Of a DNA stretch of 64,000 bases, positions 18,612-25,700 are shown piece by piece (position 1 is the stretch's first letter; each line of letters begins with the position of its first letter). Source of the DNA: VKMB-3413 sp041027365. GTDB lineage: Bacteria; Pseudomonadota; Alphaproteobacteria; Rhizobiales; Rhizobiaceae. The stretch spans positions 1 through 64,000 of the forward strand of contig NZ_JBFTEH010000012.1 in the NCBI RefSeq assembly GCF_041027365.1, read 5' to 3'. Position numbers and translations under genes: made by a program. The notes under the pieces are model-generated. The model was not told the DNA's origin, ran no database searches, and worked only from the letters and a program-made list of their open reading frames with translations.

Positions 18612-18743
18612 CCTTGAGCTCCTCTCCTGTTGGTGCGGTCGGTAACCGGCAGCGGCGGACGCGGGTTCCGCGGCCGGCGGGAGCCATCGGCCCTGCGGCG
18701 CGTTCCAGGTGCAAGGGACCTTCTCCGATTCAGGAACGATCTC

Positions 18744-19130
18744 ATGCGCTTGTATCTTCCGACGGCCGGCCTTGCCGCCTTCGCGCTCGCAGCCGGCCTT
18801 GGCGCCGCCAGCGCACAGCAGCCGGCGACATCCGGCACGCCCGCCCCCGACACGCCGCTGACGCAGATCCCGGAGGTTCCCGCGCCCGGGCCGCGGTCGA
18901 GCGCGCCGCCGGCCGGCAGTCAGAACCCGATGGGCGATCCCTGCAAGGCTGAGCCGGGCGGCGGCGGCTCCGGCCAGACCCTCTCGAACAAGCTGTCGGA
19001 CTGCTCCGGCGTCCTCTCCCCGCCATCGACCAGCGATCCCGGCATCCAGGCGCCGGCGCCGGATCCCGAGCCGAACACGACGCCGGTCATTCCGCCGAAC
19101 GCCGTTCCGGACCAGCCGCAGCCGAAATAG
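18744..19130 (+). CDS. Exported proline-rich protein of unknown function (128 aa)
   Basis: An N-terminal signal peptide (MRLYLPTAGLAAFALAAGLG, then AASA) is followed by a low-complexity Pro/Gly/Ser-rich region with two cysteines (DPCKAEP and SDCSG) that may form one disulphide. This architecture is common in small exported hypothetical proteins of Hyphomicrobiales. ATG at 18744 is the start closest to the signal peptide. The terminator at 19147-19180 follows 16 bp after its stop. No function can be assigned. Confidence 0.68.
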   Translation: MRLYLPTAGLAAFALAAGLGAASAQQPATSGTPAPDTPLTQIPEVPAPGPRSSAPPAGSQNPMGDPCKAEPGGGGSGQTLSNKLSDCSGVLSPPSTSDPGIQAPAPDPEPNTTPVIPPNAVPDQPQPK

Positions 19131-19146
19131 CGGCACCGAACGAGAA

Positions 19147-19180
19147 AAGGGGCGGCCCGGATGGACCGCCCCTTACGTTT
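19147..19180 (+). terminator. Bidirectional intrinsic terminator
   Basis: Arms AAGGGGCGG (19147-19155) and CCGCCCCTT (19166-19174) form a perfect 9-bp stem, followed by TACGTTTTC. On the minus strand the stem is followed by TTTTC, so it can serve both the exported-protein gene and the convergent dioxygenase gene. Confidence 0.75.
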
Positions 19181-19219
19181 TCGCTCAAGCTGCCGCTTCC
19201 GGCCGCCGGACGCGGCGGG

Positions 19220-20167
19220 TCAGTCCGCCGGCTGCGCGGGCGCGAGCGGCGGAAGCTGGCGCTCGATGCGCTCGCGCATCGGCTCGTACTGCGCCGGCAG
19301 TTTCAGCGACGTGCCCAGCGCGTCGGCCGGCTCGTCCACCGCGAAGCCCGGCTCGTCCGTCGCGATCTCGAACAGCACGTGCCCCGGCTCGCGGAAATAG
19401 ACCGAGCGGAAGTAGTTGCGGTCCTTCTGCTCGGTCGTCTCCAGGCCGTGATTCTCCTTCAGCCGCTTCACCATCGCCGCCTGCTCGGCGTCGTCTTTCG
19501 CCCGGAAGGCGATGTGGTGGACCGAGCCGCCGCCCGGCCGCGGCTTCAGGAAGCCGCCGACGGCGCGGATGTCGACGACGCCGCCGACCGCATGGCCGTC
19601 GGCGACGTATCGCGTGGTCGAGCCCTCGGTGCCGGCTTCGCGGAAGCCGAAGACGTCGGTGAGGACCGCCGCCGTCGGTTCGCGCTGTTCGAGAAGCAGG
19701 CTGACGCCCTGCAGGCCGCGCAGCGCGTGCTCCGCAGGAACGCCGCCGCCGCTCCAGCCGGGCTCGGCCTCGGCCCCGCGCACCGCGACCAGCGCGAGGC
19801 GCGTGCCGTCCGGGTCCTTGAAGGAGCAGACGGACTCGCCGAAGCGCTTCTCCGGCGCCTGGTGCTCGACGCCCTTCTCGATGAAGCGGTGCGTCCAGAA
19901 GCCCATTGCCGCCTCGGGCACGCGGAACACCGTCTCCTGCGTCTCGCCGACGCCGAGGCGCCCGGGCGCCACATGCTCCCAGGGAAAGAAGGTCAGGATC
20001 GAGCCGGGACGTCCGGCCTCGTCGCCGTAATAGAGGTGGTAGGTGCCGGGATCGTCGAAATTGACCGTCGTCTTCACCAGCCGCATGCCGAGCACGCGCG
20101 TGTAGAAGTCGTGGTTGCGGACGGCCGGCCCGCCGATTACCGTGACATGGTGGATGCCGTTGCTCAT
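19220..20167 (-). CDS. Ring-cleaving dioxygenase, double-VOC family (MhqO/YkcA-like)
   Basis: The 315-aa protein contains two glyoxalase/VOC repeats: the first opens with GIHHVTVIGG (4-13), and the second includes SVHHIAFRAKDD and VLFEIATDEPGF, which supply His/Glu metal ligands. This family is annotated as ring-cleaving dioxygenase and in Bacillus MhqO responds to hydroquinones. ATG at 20167 starts the VOC fold directly. It lies downstream of the PEBP gene on the same strand but 236 bp away, with a hairpin between them. Confidence 0.85.
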   Translation of the reverse strand: MSNGIHHVTVIGGPAVRNHDFYTRVLGMRLVKTTVNFDDPGTYHLYYGDEAGRPGSILTFFPWEHVAPGRLGVGETQETVFRVPEAAMGFWTHRFIEKGVEHQAPEKRFGESVCSFKDPDGTRLALVAVRGAEAEPGWSGGGVPAEHALRGLQGVSLLLEQREPTAAVLTDVFGFREAGTEGSTTRYVADGHAVGGVVDIRAVGGFLKPRPGGGSVHHIAFRAKDDAEQAAMVKRLKENHGLETTEQKDRNYFRSVYFREPGHVLFEIATDEPGFAVDEPADALGTSLKLPAQYEPMRERIERQLPPLAPAQPAD

Positions 20168-20332
20168 GGTGCTTTCCGTCCCTTCCGTTGGCGTGAGGGT
20201 CCGCTCCGACGCGGGCGCCGTCAAGCGAGATAGGCGCGATCCCGCCGCCGTGGAACAAGCGCGACGCATCGTCTTCGCCGGACGCGACAATCGCAAGCGC
20301 CCTGCCGCGCGGCTTCCGCCGGGGCGCGCGAA

Positions 20333-20361
20333 GCGGCCCGGGCAGGAGGTGCCCGGGCCGC
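20333..20361 (-). terminator. Strong GC hairpin downstream of the PEBP-family gene
   Basis: A perfect 12-bp inverted repeat (20333-20344 and 20350-20361, loop of 5 nt) lies 43 bp after the PEBP-family stop on the minus strand. The following bases are TTCGCG with no real T-run, so termination is likely but not certain. Confidence 0.5.
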
Positions 20362-20403
20362 TGCTGTCGATCGGGTCCGTGTCTGGAGGCTGCGCCGGTC
20401 GGC

Positions 20404-20871
20404 TCAGGCCTTGGCGGTGCCCATGATGCCGGCTTCGGCGATGATATGATCGCGCGCCTGATCCCAGACCGTCGCCGCATCGGGCGTGTCGTCGAGGATG
20501 GGGAGTTCGTCGATGTCGAGGGCCGCGAGGCGGAAGCGGTAGCTGTGCTCCGGCTCGCCGGCATGCGGCTTCGGCCCGTCATAGCGCGCCTCGCCGAAGT
20601 CGTTGACGGCGTGCGGCAGGTCCTCGGTGTGGGCGGCGGAGCTGCGGCCCGGCGCCAGATGCCGGCGGTCGTGCGGGATGTCGTAGATCGCCCAGTGGCG
20701 ATGGCCGTGGCCGGCGGCGGTGACGTCCTCCATCAGGAGGACATAGCTGCGGGTTCCCTCCGGCGGATCCGTCCATTCGAGCTGCGGCGACAGGTTGTCG
20801 CCGGTCTTCAGGTGGCGGGACGGGATCGTCTCGCCGTCCTTGAAGTCGGGGCTGGTCAGCAGGAAGGCCAT
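20404..20871 (-). CDS. YbhB/YbcL family Raf kinase inhibitor-like protein (PEBP fold)
   Basis: The 155-aa protein matches bacterial phosphatidylethanolamine-binding-protein homologues: it opens with LTSPDFKDGETIPSRH, has the ligand-site segment LEWTDPPEGTRSYVLLMED and the HWAIYDIP motif. There is no signal peptide. The cellular role of bacterial YbhB is not established. ATG at 20871 is preceded by AAGGAGACGACC. Confidence 0.9.
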   Translation of the reverse strand: MAFLLTSPDFKDGETIPSRHLKTGDNLSPQLEWTDPPEGTRSYVLLMEDVTAAGHGHRHWAIYDIPHDRRHLAPGRSSAAHTEDLPHAVNDFGEARYDGPKPHAGEPEHSYRFRLAALDIDELPILDDTPDAATVWDQARDHIIAEAGIMGTAKA

Positions 20872-20999
20872 GGTCGTCTCCTTCAGGAATGAGCTTCGGG
20901 GCCACTTGCGGCCCCGTCGCCCGACCAACCATGCGCCCTGCCGCCGGTTCCGGCGGGAACCCTTCGCCGGCTACGCGTCGCGCCGCCGGCCGGAACGCC

Positions 21000-22514
21000 T
21001 CACATCGTCGCGCCGATCTGCCAGGGCACGAACTCGTAGTCGCCGAGCCCCTGCGCCTCGGACTTCGACATCTCGCCCGAAGCCACCCTGATCAGCGTCT
21101 CGTAGATCTCGCGCCCGAGCTGTTCGATCGACAGGCCTTCCGAGACGATCCGGCCGGCGTCGACGTCCATGTCCTCGGTCATCTTCCGGTACATCTCGGT
21201 ATTGGTCGCGATCTTGATCGAGGGCGACGGCTTGAAGCCGGCGGCCGAGCCGCGGCCCGTGGTGAAGGCGACGATGTTGCAGCCCGACGCGATCTGGCCG
21301 GTCACCGAGGCCGGGTCGTAGCCCGGCGAGTCCATGAAGACGAAGCCGCGCTCTGTGATCGGCTCGCCATATTTGTAGACGCCGTTCAGCGGCGTCGTGC
21401 CGCCCTTGGCCGCGGCGCCGAGCGACTTCTCCAGGATCGTCGTCAGCCCGCCCTTCTTGTTGCCGGGCGACGGGTTGTTGTCCATCGAACCCTTGTTGCG
21501 GGCGGTGTAGTCCTCCCACCACTCGATCAGGCCGACCAGCTTCTTGCCGGTCTTCTCGTCCTTGGCGCGCCGGGTCAGAAGGTGCTCGGCCCCGTAGATT
21601 TCCGGCGTCTCCGAGAGGACGCCGGTGCCGCCCTGCGCAACCAGCAGATCGCAGGCATAGCCGAGCGCCGGATTGGCGGTGATGCCCGACCAGGCGTCCG
21701 AGCCCCCGCACTGCAGCGCCAGCGTCAGTTCCGACACCGGGCACGGCTCGCGCTTCGCCTCGTTCACCAGCGGCAGCATCTCGCGGATCTTGGCGACGCC
21801 CATCTCGACGGTCTTGCGCAGGCCCGCGACGTCCTGGATGTTCATCGTCTGGAACAGCGGCCCCTTCTCGATGCCGTAGGCCTCGAGCAGCCAGTCGATC
21901 TGGTTCACCTCGCAGCCGAGGCCCACCATCAGCACCGCGCCGACGTTCGGGTGGCGCGCATAGCCCCACATCACCCGCTGCAGCGCCTCGAAGCCCTCGC
22001 CGTCACCGCCCATGCCGCAGCCGGTGCCGTGGACATAGGCGGTGACGTTGTCGACATTCGGATAGGCGGCAAGTTCCTCCGGCCCGAAGGCCTCGGCGAT
22101 CTTGCGGGCCGCCGTCGCCGAGCAGTTCACCGAGGTCAGGACGGCGATGGTGTTGCGCGTGCCGACCTTCCCGTTCTTGCGGCGAAAGCCCATGAAGGTG
22201 TCGCGCGCCGCCTCGGGCACCATCGTCGCCGGGCGCAGGTCGGTCGAGAACTCGTATTCGTGCGCCGTCCCGCGGAACTCGACGTTCTGCGTATGGACAT
22301 GGCTGCCGGGCTCGATGTCCTCGGCGGCGTAGCCGATCACCTGGGCGTATTTGACCACCTTCTCGCCCTTGGCGATCGCCCGCGTCGCGATCTTGTGGCC
22401 GCGCGGGATCAGCGAGAGCGTCCGGACCGCTTCCGCCTCCGCCCCGGTCTCCAGCGTCTTCAGCGCCGTCACCACGTTGTCGGACGGGTCGAGGCGGACG
22501 GTATTGGTGGACAT
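21000..22514 (-). CDS. Altronate/galactarate dehydratase family protein (UxaA/GarD, SAF domain)
   Basis: This 504-aa enzyme combines an N-terminal SAF domain (about 1-95, with SHVHTQNVEF) and the C-terminal dehydratase domain (from GFRRKNGKVGTRN onward, with TSVNCSATAARK and HGTGCGMGGDGEGF). UxaA dehydrates D-altronate to 2-keto-3-deoxygluconate; GarD acts on galactarate. The N-terminus resembles UxaA more, but the sugar acid is not certain. It is divergent from a TRAP transporter, which suggests import and dehydration of the same sugar acid. Confidence 0.88.
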   Translation of the reverse strand: MSTNTVRLDPSDNVVTALKTLETGAEAEAVRTLSLIPRGHKIATRAIAKGEKVVKYAQVIGYAAEDIEPGSHVHTQNVEFRGTAHEYEFSTDLRPATMVPEAARDTFMGFRRKNGKVGTRNTIAVLTSVNCSATAARKIAEAFGPEELAAYPNVDNVTAYVHGTGCGMGGDGEGFEALQRVMWGYARHPNVGAVLMVGLGCEVNQIDWLLEAYGIEKGPLFQTMNIQDVAGLRKTVEMGVAKIREMLPLVNEAKREPCPVSELTLALQCGGSDAWSGITANPALGYACDLLVAQGGTGVLSETPEIYGAEHLLTRRAKDEKTGKKLVGLIEWWEDYTARNKGSMDNNPSPGNKKGGLTTILEKSLGAAAKGGTTPLNGVYKYGEPITERGFVFMDSPGYDPASVTGQIASGCNIVAFTTGRGSAAGFKPSPSIKIATNTEMYRKMTEDMDVDAGRIVSEGLSIEQLGREIYETLIRVASGEMSKSEAQGLGDYEFVPWQIGATM

Positions 22515-22708
22515 TTCAGCATCTTTCCAAGGTCGAAGCCCGCGCCGGCCGGCGCAAAGCCTGATGTGTCACGGCGCATCCATCGCATGAAACCGGATCG
22601 CGGCGAAATTCCGCGCTTTCCCCAGCATCATTCCCTTCCGGCATTGCGCTTCCGGCGAGAGCCAATAAGATGGCCCGAAAAACAGCGTATACATTGGGGA
22701 GGAAAAAC

Positions 22709-23683
22709 ATGGAATTCAATCGTCGAATCGCGGTTCTCGCAGCTGCCGGGATCATGCTGTCCGCCGGCGCGGCAAGGGCGGAGACCGTGCTGAAGTGGGC
22801 GAACGTCTACGAGGCCAGCGAGCCCTACAACACCTGCGCGGTCGCGGCCTCGGACAAGCTGAAGAAGGCGACGGACGGGCGCTATTCGATCCAGGTCTAC
22901 CCGGCCTCCTCGCTCGGCAAGGAGACCGACATCAACGAGGGCCTCAGCCTCGGCACGGTCGACATCATCTATACCGGCCAGCTGTTCGCCGGCCGCGCCT
23001 ACGGGCCGATCGCCATCGGCGGCGCGCCCTACATGTTCCGCAACTTCGACCACTGGAAGAAGTACCGCGACTCCGACCTCTTCAAGGAACTGTCGAAGGG
23101 CTACGACGACGCGACCGGCAACCACATCACCTCGCTGACCTATTACGGCGAGCGGCACGTCACCTCGAACAAGCCGATCCTGAAGCCGGAGGACATGAAG
23201 GGGCTGAAGATCCGCGTGCCGAATGCCCCGCTCTACGAGATGTTCCCGAAGGCGGTGGGCGCGAACCCGACGCCGATCGCCTTCTCCGAGGTATACCTTG
23301 CACTGCAGCAAGGCACGGTCGACGCCCAGGAGAACCCGCTGCCGACCATCCAGGCGAAGAAGTTCTACGAGGTCCAGAAGGACATCAACCTGACCGGCCA
23401 CATCACCGACGCGCTTCTGACGATCGTCTCCGGCTCGGTCTGGAACCAGCTGTCCGACGCCGACAAGCAGGCCTTCGAGACCGTCCTCGACGACACCGCC
23501 GACTGCGCGACGAACCAGGTGATCAAGAACGAGAAGGACCTCGTCCAGTGGTTCAAGGACCAGGGCGTCCAGGTCAACGAGGTCGACCGCAAGCCCTTCC
23601 GCGACGCCACGGTGAAGCTGCACAACGGGCCGGACGCCACCTGGGACAAGGCGACCTACGACCGCCTGCAGGCGATCAAGTGA
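22709..23683 (+). CDS. TRAP transporter solute-binding protein (DctP family)
   Basis: The 324-aa protein has a signal peptide (MEFNRRIAVLAAAGIMLSAG, then AARA) and the DctP fold. Typical features are LKWANVYEASEPYN at the mature N-terminus, the RIYSS-like region KIRVPNAPLYEMFPKAVGAN with the carboxylate-binding Arg, and FSEVYLALQQGTVDAQENP. It binds an organic or sugar acid in the periplasm. ATG at 22709 follows GGGGAGG. A GC-rich hairpin lies just after the gene. Confidence 0.93.
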   Translation: MEFNRRIAVLAAAGIMLSAGAARAETVLKWANVYEASEPYNTCAVAASDKLKKATDGRYSIQVYPASSLGKETDINEGLSLGTVDIIYTGQLFAGRAYGPIAIGGAPYMFRNFDHWKKYRDSDLFKELSKGYDDATGNHITSLTYYGERHVTSNKPILKPEDMKGLKIRVPNAPLYEMFPKAVGANPTPIAFSEVYLALQQGTVDAQENPLPTIQAKKFYEVQKDINLTGHITDALLTIVSGSVWNQLSDADKQAFETVLDDTADCATNQVIKNEKDLVQWFKDQGVQVNEVDRKPFRDATVKLHNGPDATWDKATYDRLQAIK

Positions 23684-23700
23684 TCCGCGACTGAGCCGCT

Positions 23701-23728
23701 GCGGGCGGCGGTTCCGGCCGTCGCCCGC
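23701..23728 (+). other. Intercistronic hairpin after the TRAP binding-protein gene
   Basis: An 11-bp stem with one G-U wobble (23701-23711 with 23718-23728, loop TTCCGG) lies between the binding-protein and permease genes. It has no T-run. Such structures often protect the 3' end of the highly expressed binding-protein message. Confidence 0.5.
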
Positions 23729-23757
23729 CCGCCTGCCCTCCTCGAAGGCCGTTCGCC

Positions 23758-24327
23758 ATGCCGACCGATCGTCCGTCCGCCCGCGGGGTGGAGCCGACGC
23801 CTCCGCCGACCCTCTCTCCCGACGAGGACATCTCCGACATCAAGTGGCTCGACATGCCGGTCATCGCCGTATTCTGGGCGCTGGCGGTCGTCGTCTTCCT
23901 GCAGTTCTTCACGCGCTACGTCCTCAACAACTCGCTCGGCTGGACCGAGGAGATCGCCCGCTACCTCCTGATCGGCGTCACCTTCATCGGCGCGGTCTCG
24001 GCGGTGCGCCGCGAGAGCCACATCGCCGTCGAGCTGCTCTACACCCGCCTGCCGCGCGGCGCCCGCGTGGCGCTGCAGTATTTCGTCGACGTCGTCGCGT
24101 TCGCCTTCTACGCGGCCCTCACCTGGCAGTGCGTGTATCTCGCCCAGCATACCTTCCAGAAGATGACCTCGATCAACGTGCCGAAGTCGGTCGTCTACTG
24201 GATCGTCACGGCCTGCTTCGCCGGCATGGCGCTCTACCAGCTGCTCGTCTTCGTGAAGCACCTGCGCACCCGCACCAGCCGCCTCATCGATCCGGAATCC
24301 GTGACCTCCCTCGGTCCGAGCCTCTGA
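23758..24327 (+). CDS. TRAP transporter small permease (DctQ family)
   Basis: The 189-aa protein has four hydrophobic helices (about 37-55, 70-90, 107-130, 143-165) after a proline-rich cytoplasmic tail, and the DctQ phrase NNSLGWTEEIARYLLIGVTF. It forms the accessory membrane subunit with the large permease downstream, 13 bp away. Confidence 0.92.
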   Translation: MPTDRPSARGVEPTPPPTLSPDEDISDIKWLDMPVIAVFWALAVVVFLQFFTRYVLNNSLGWTEEIARYLLIGVTFIGAVSAVRRESHIAVELLYTRLPRGARVALQYFVDVVAFAFYAALTWQCVYLAQHTFQKMTSINVPKSVVYWIVTACFAGMALYQLLVFVKHLRTRTSRLIDPESVTSLGPSL

Positions 24328-24340
24328 CACGGACGCCTCC

Positions 24341-25621
24341 ATGCTCCTCGCACTCCTCTTCGGCGTCCTGTTCGGGCTGATCATCCTCGGCGTGCCCGTC
24401 GCGATCGCGCTCGCCGGCTCCTCGCTCGTCTTCCTGCTCGTCGACGGCCATGTGCCGACGGTCGTCGTCGCGCACCGCATGATCAACGGCGTCGACTCGT
24501 TCCCCTTGCTCGCCGTCCCCTTCTTCATCCTCGCCGGCAACCTGATGAACACCGCCGGCATCACCGAGCGGATCTTCGACTTCGCCAAGTCCCTGGTCGG
24601 CTGGATGCGCGGCGGGCTCGGCCATGTGAACATCGGCGCCTCGGTGATCTTCGCCGGCATGTCGGGCGCGGCCGTCGCCGATGCCGGCGGTCTCGGCGCG
24701 ATCGAGATCAAGGCGATGCGCGACGCCAATTACGACGCCGGCTTTTCGGTCGGCATCACCGCGGCCTCCTCGACCATCGGCCCGATCATCCCGCCCTCGC
24801 TGCCGATGGTGATCTACGGCGTCGTCGCCGGCGCCTCGATCGGCCAGCTCTTCGCAGCCGGCTTCGTGCCGGGCCTTCTGATGGCGGTGGCGCTGATGAT
24901 CATGGTCGCGTTCTATGCCCGCCGCCGCGGCTATCCGCGCGACCAGGCCTTCCGCTTCTCGGCCCTCGGCCGGTCCTTCCTGCGCGCCTTCCTGGCGCTC
25001 TTGACCCCGGTCATCATCGTCGGCGGCATCCTCTCCGGCGCCTTCACGCCCACCGAGGCGGCGATTGCCGCCTGCGCCTGGGCGATGATCCTCGGCATTG
25101 CCGTCTACCGCACGCTCACCTGGCGCCGGCTCCTGCGCGTCTCGATGGACACGATCGAGACCACCGCCGTCGTCCTCTTCATCGTCGGCGCAGCGGCGAT
25201 CTTCGCCTGGATCCTCACCTCCAACCGCGTGCCGGAGCATTTCGCCGGGCTGATCCTGTCGGTCTCGGACAACTGGATCGTCGTCCTCATCCTCATCAAC
25301 CTCATCCTCCTCGTCGTCGGCTGCTTCATGGAGACGGTGGCGGCGATCACCATCCTCGTGCCCGTCCTCCTGCCGGTCGCCCAGCATGTCGGCATCGACC
25401 CCGTGCACTTCGGCGTGATCCTGGTGCTCAACCTGATGATCGGCCTCCTCACCCCGCCGGTCGGCATGGTGCTCTACGTCCTGTCGCGCGTCTCCAAGGT
25501 GCCGTTCGAGAAGTGCGTCTCGGCGACCGCGCCCTTCCTGGTGCCGCTGTTCGTGGTGCTGGCGCTCGTCACCTTCGTCCCGGCCATCACCATGTGGCTG
25601 CCGACGCTGATCTACCGCTGA
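24341..25621 (+). CDS. TRAP transporter large permease (DctM family)
   Basis: The 426-aa protein is the ion-coupled transport subunit with about 12 helices. DctM signatures are visible: PLLAVPFFILAGNLMNTAGI near residue 55, the ASSTIGPIIPPSLPMVIYGV segment and LLTPPVGMVLYV near the C-terminus. The gene order P-Q-M is complete. Together with the divergent dehydratase it suggests a sugar-acid utilisation locus. Confidence 0.93.
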   Translation: MLLALLFGVLFGLIILGVPVAIALAGSSLVFLLVDGHVPTVVVAHRMINGVDSFPLLAVPFFILAGNLMNTAGITERIFDFAKSLVGWMRGGLGHVNIGASVIFAGMSGAAVADAGGLGAIEIKAMRDANYDAGFSVGITAASSTIGPIIPPSLPMVIYGVVAGASIGQLFAAGFVPGLLMAVALMIMVAFYARRRGYPRDQAFRFSALGRSFLRAFLALLTPVIIVGGILSGAFTPTEAAIAACAWAMILGIAVYRTLTWRRLLRVSMDTIETTAVVLFIVGAAAIFAWILTSNRVPEHFAGLILSVSDNWIVVLILINLILLVVGCFMETVAAITILVPVLLPVAQHVGIDPVHFGVILVLNLMIGLLTPPVGMVLYVLSRVSKVPFEKCVSATAPFLVPLFVVLALVTFVPAITMWLPTLIYR

Positions 25622-25700
25622 GCCGGCCGCGGCGACCGGCGCGCCGCGCCCCGCCGTCCCGGCATTGGTGTCGCCCGGCCAATCGCTTACATTGCCGGGG

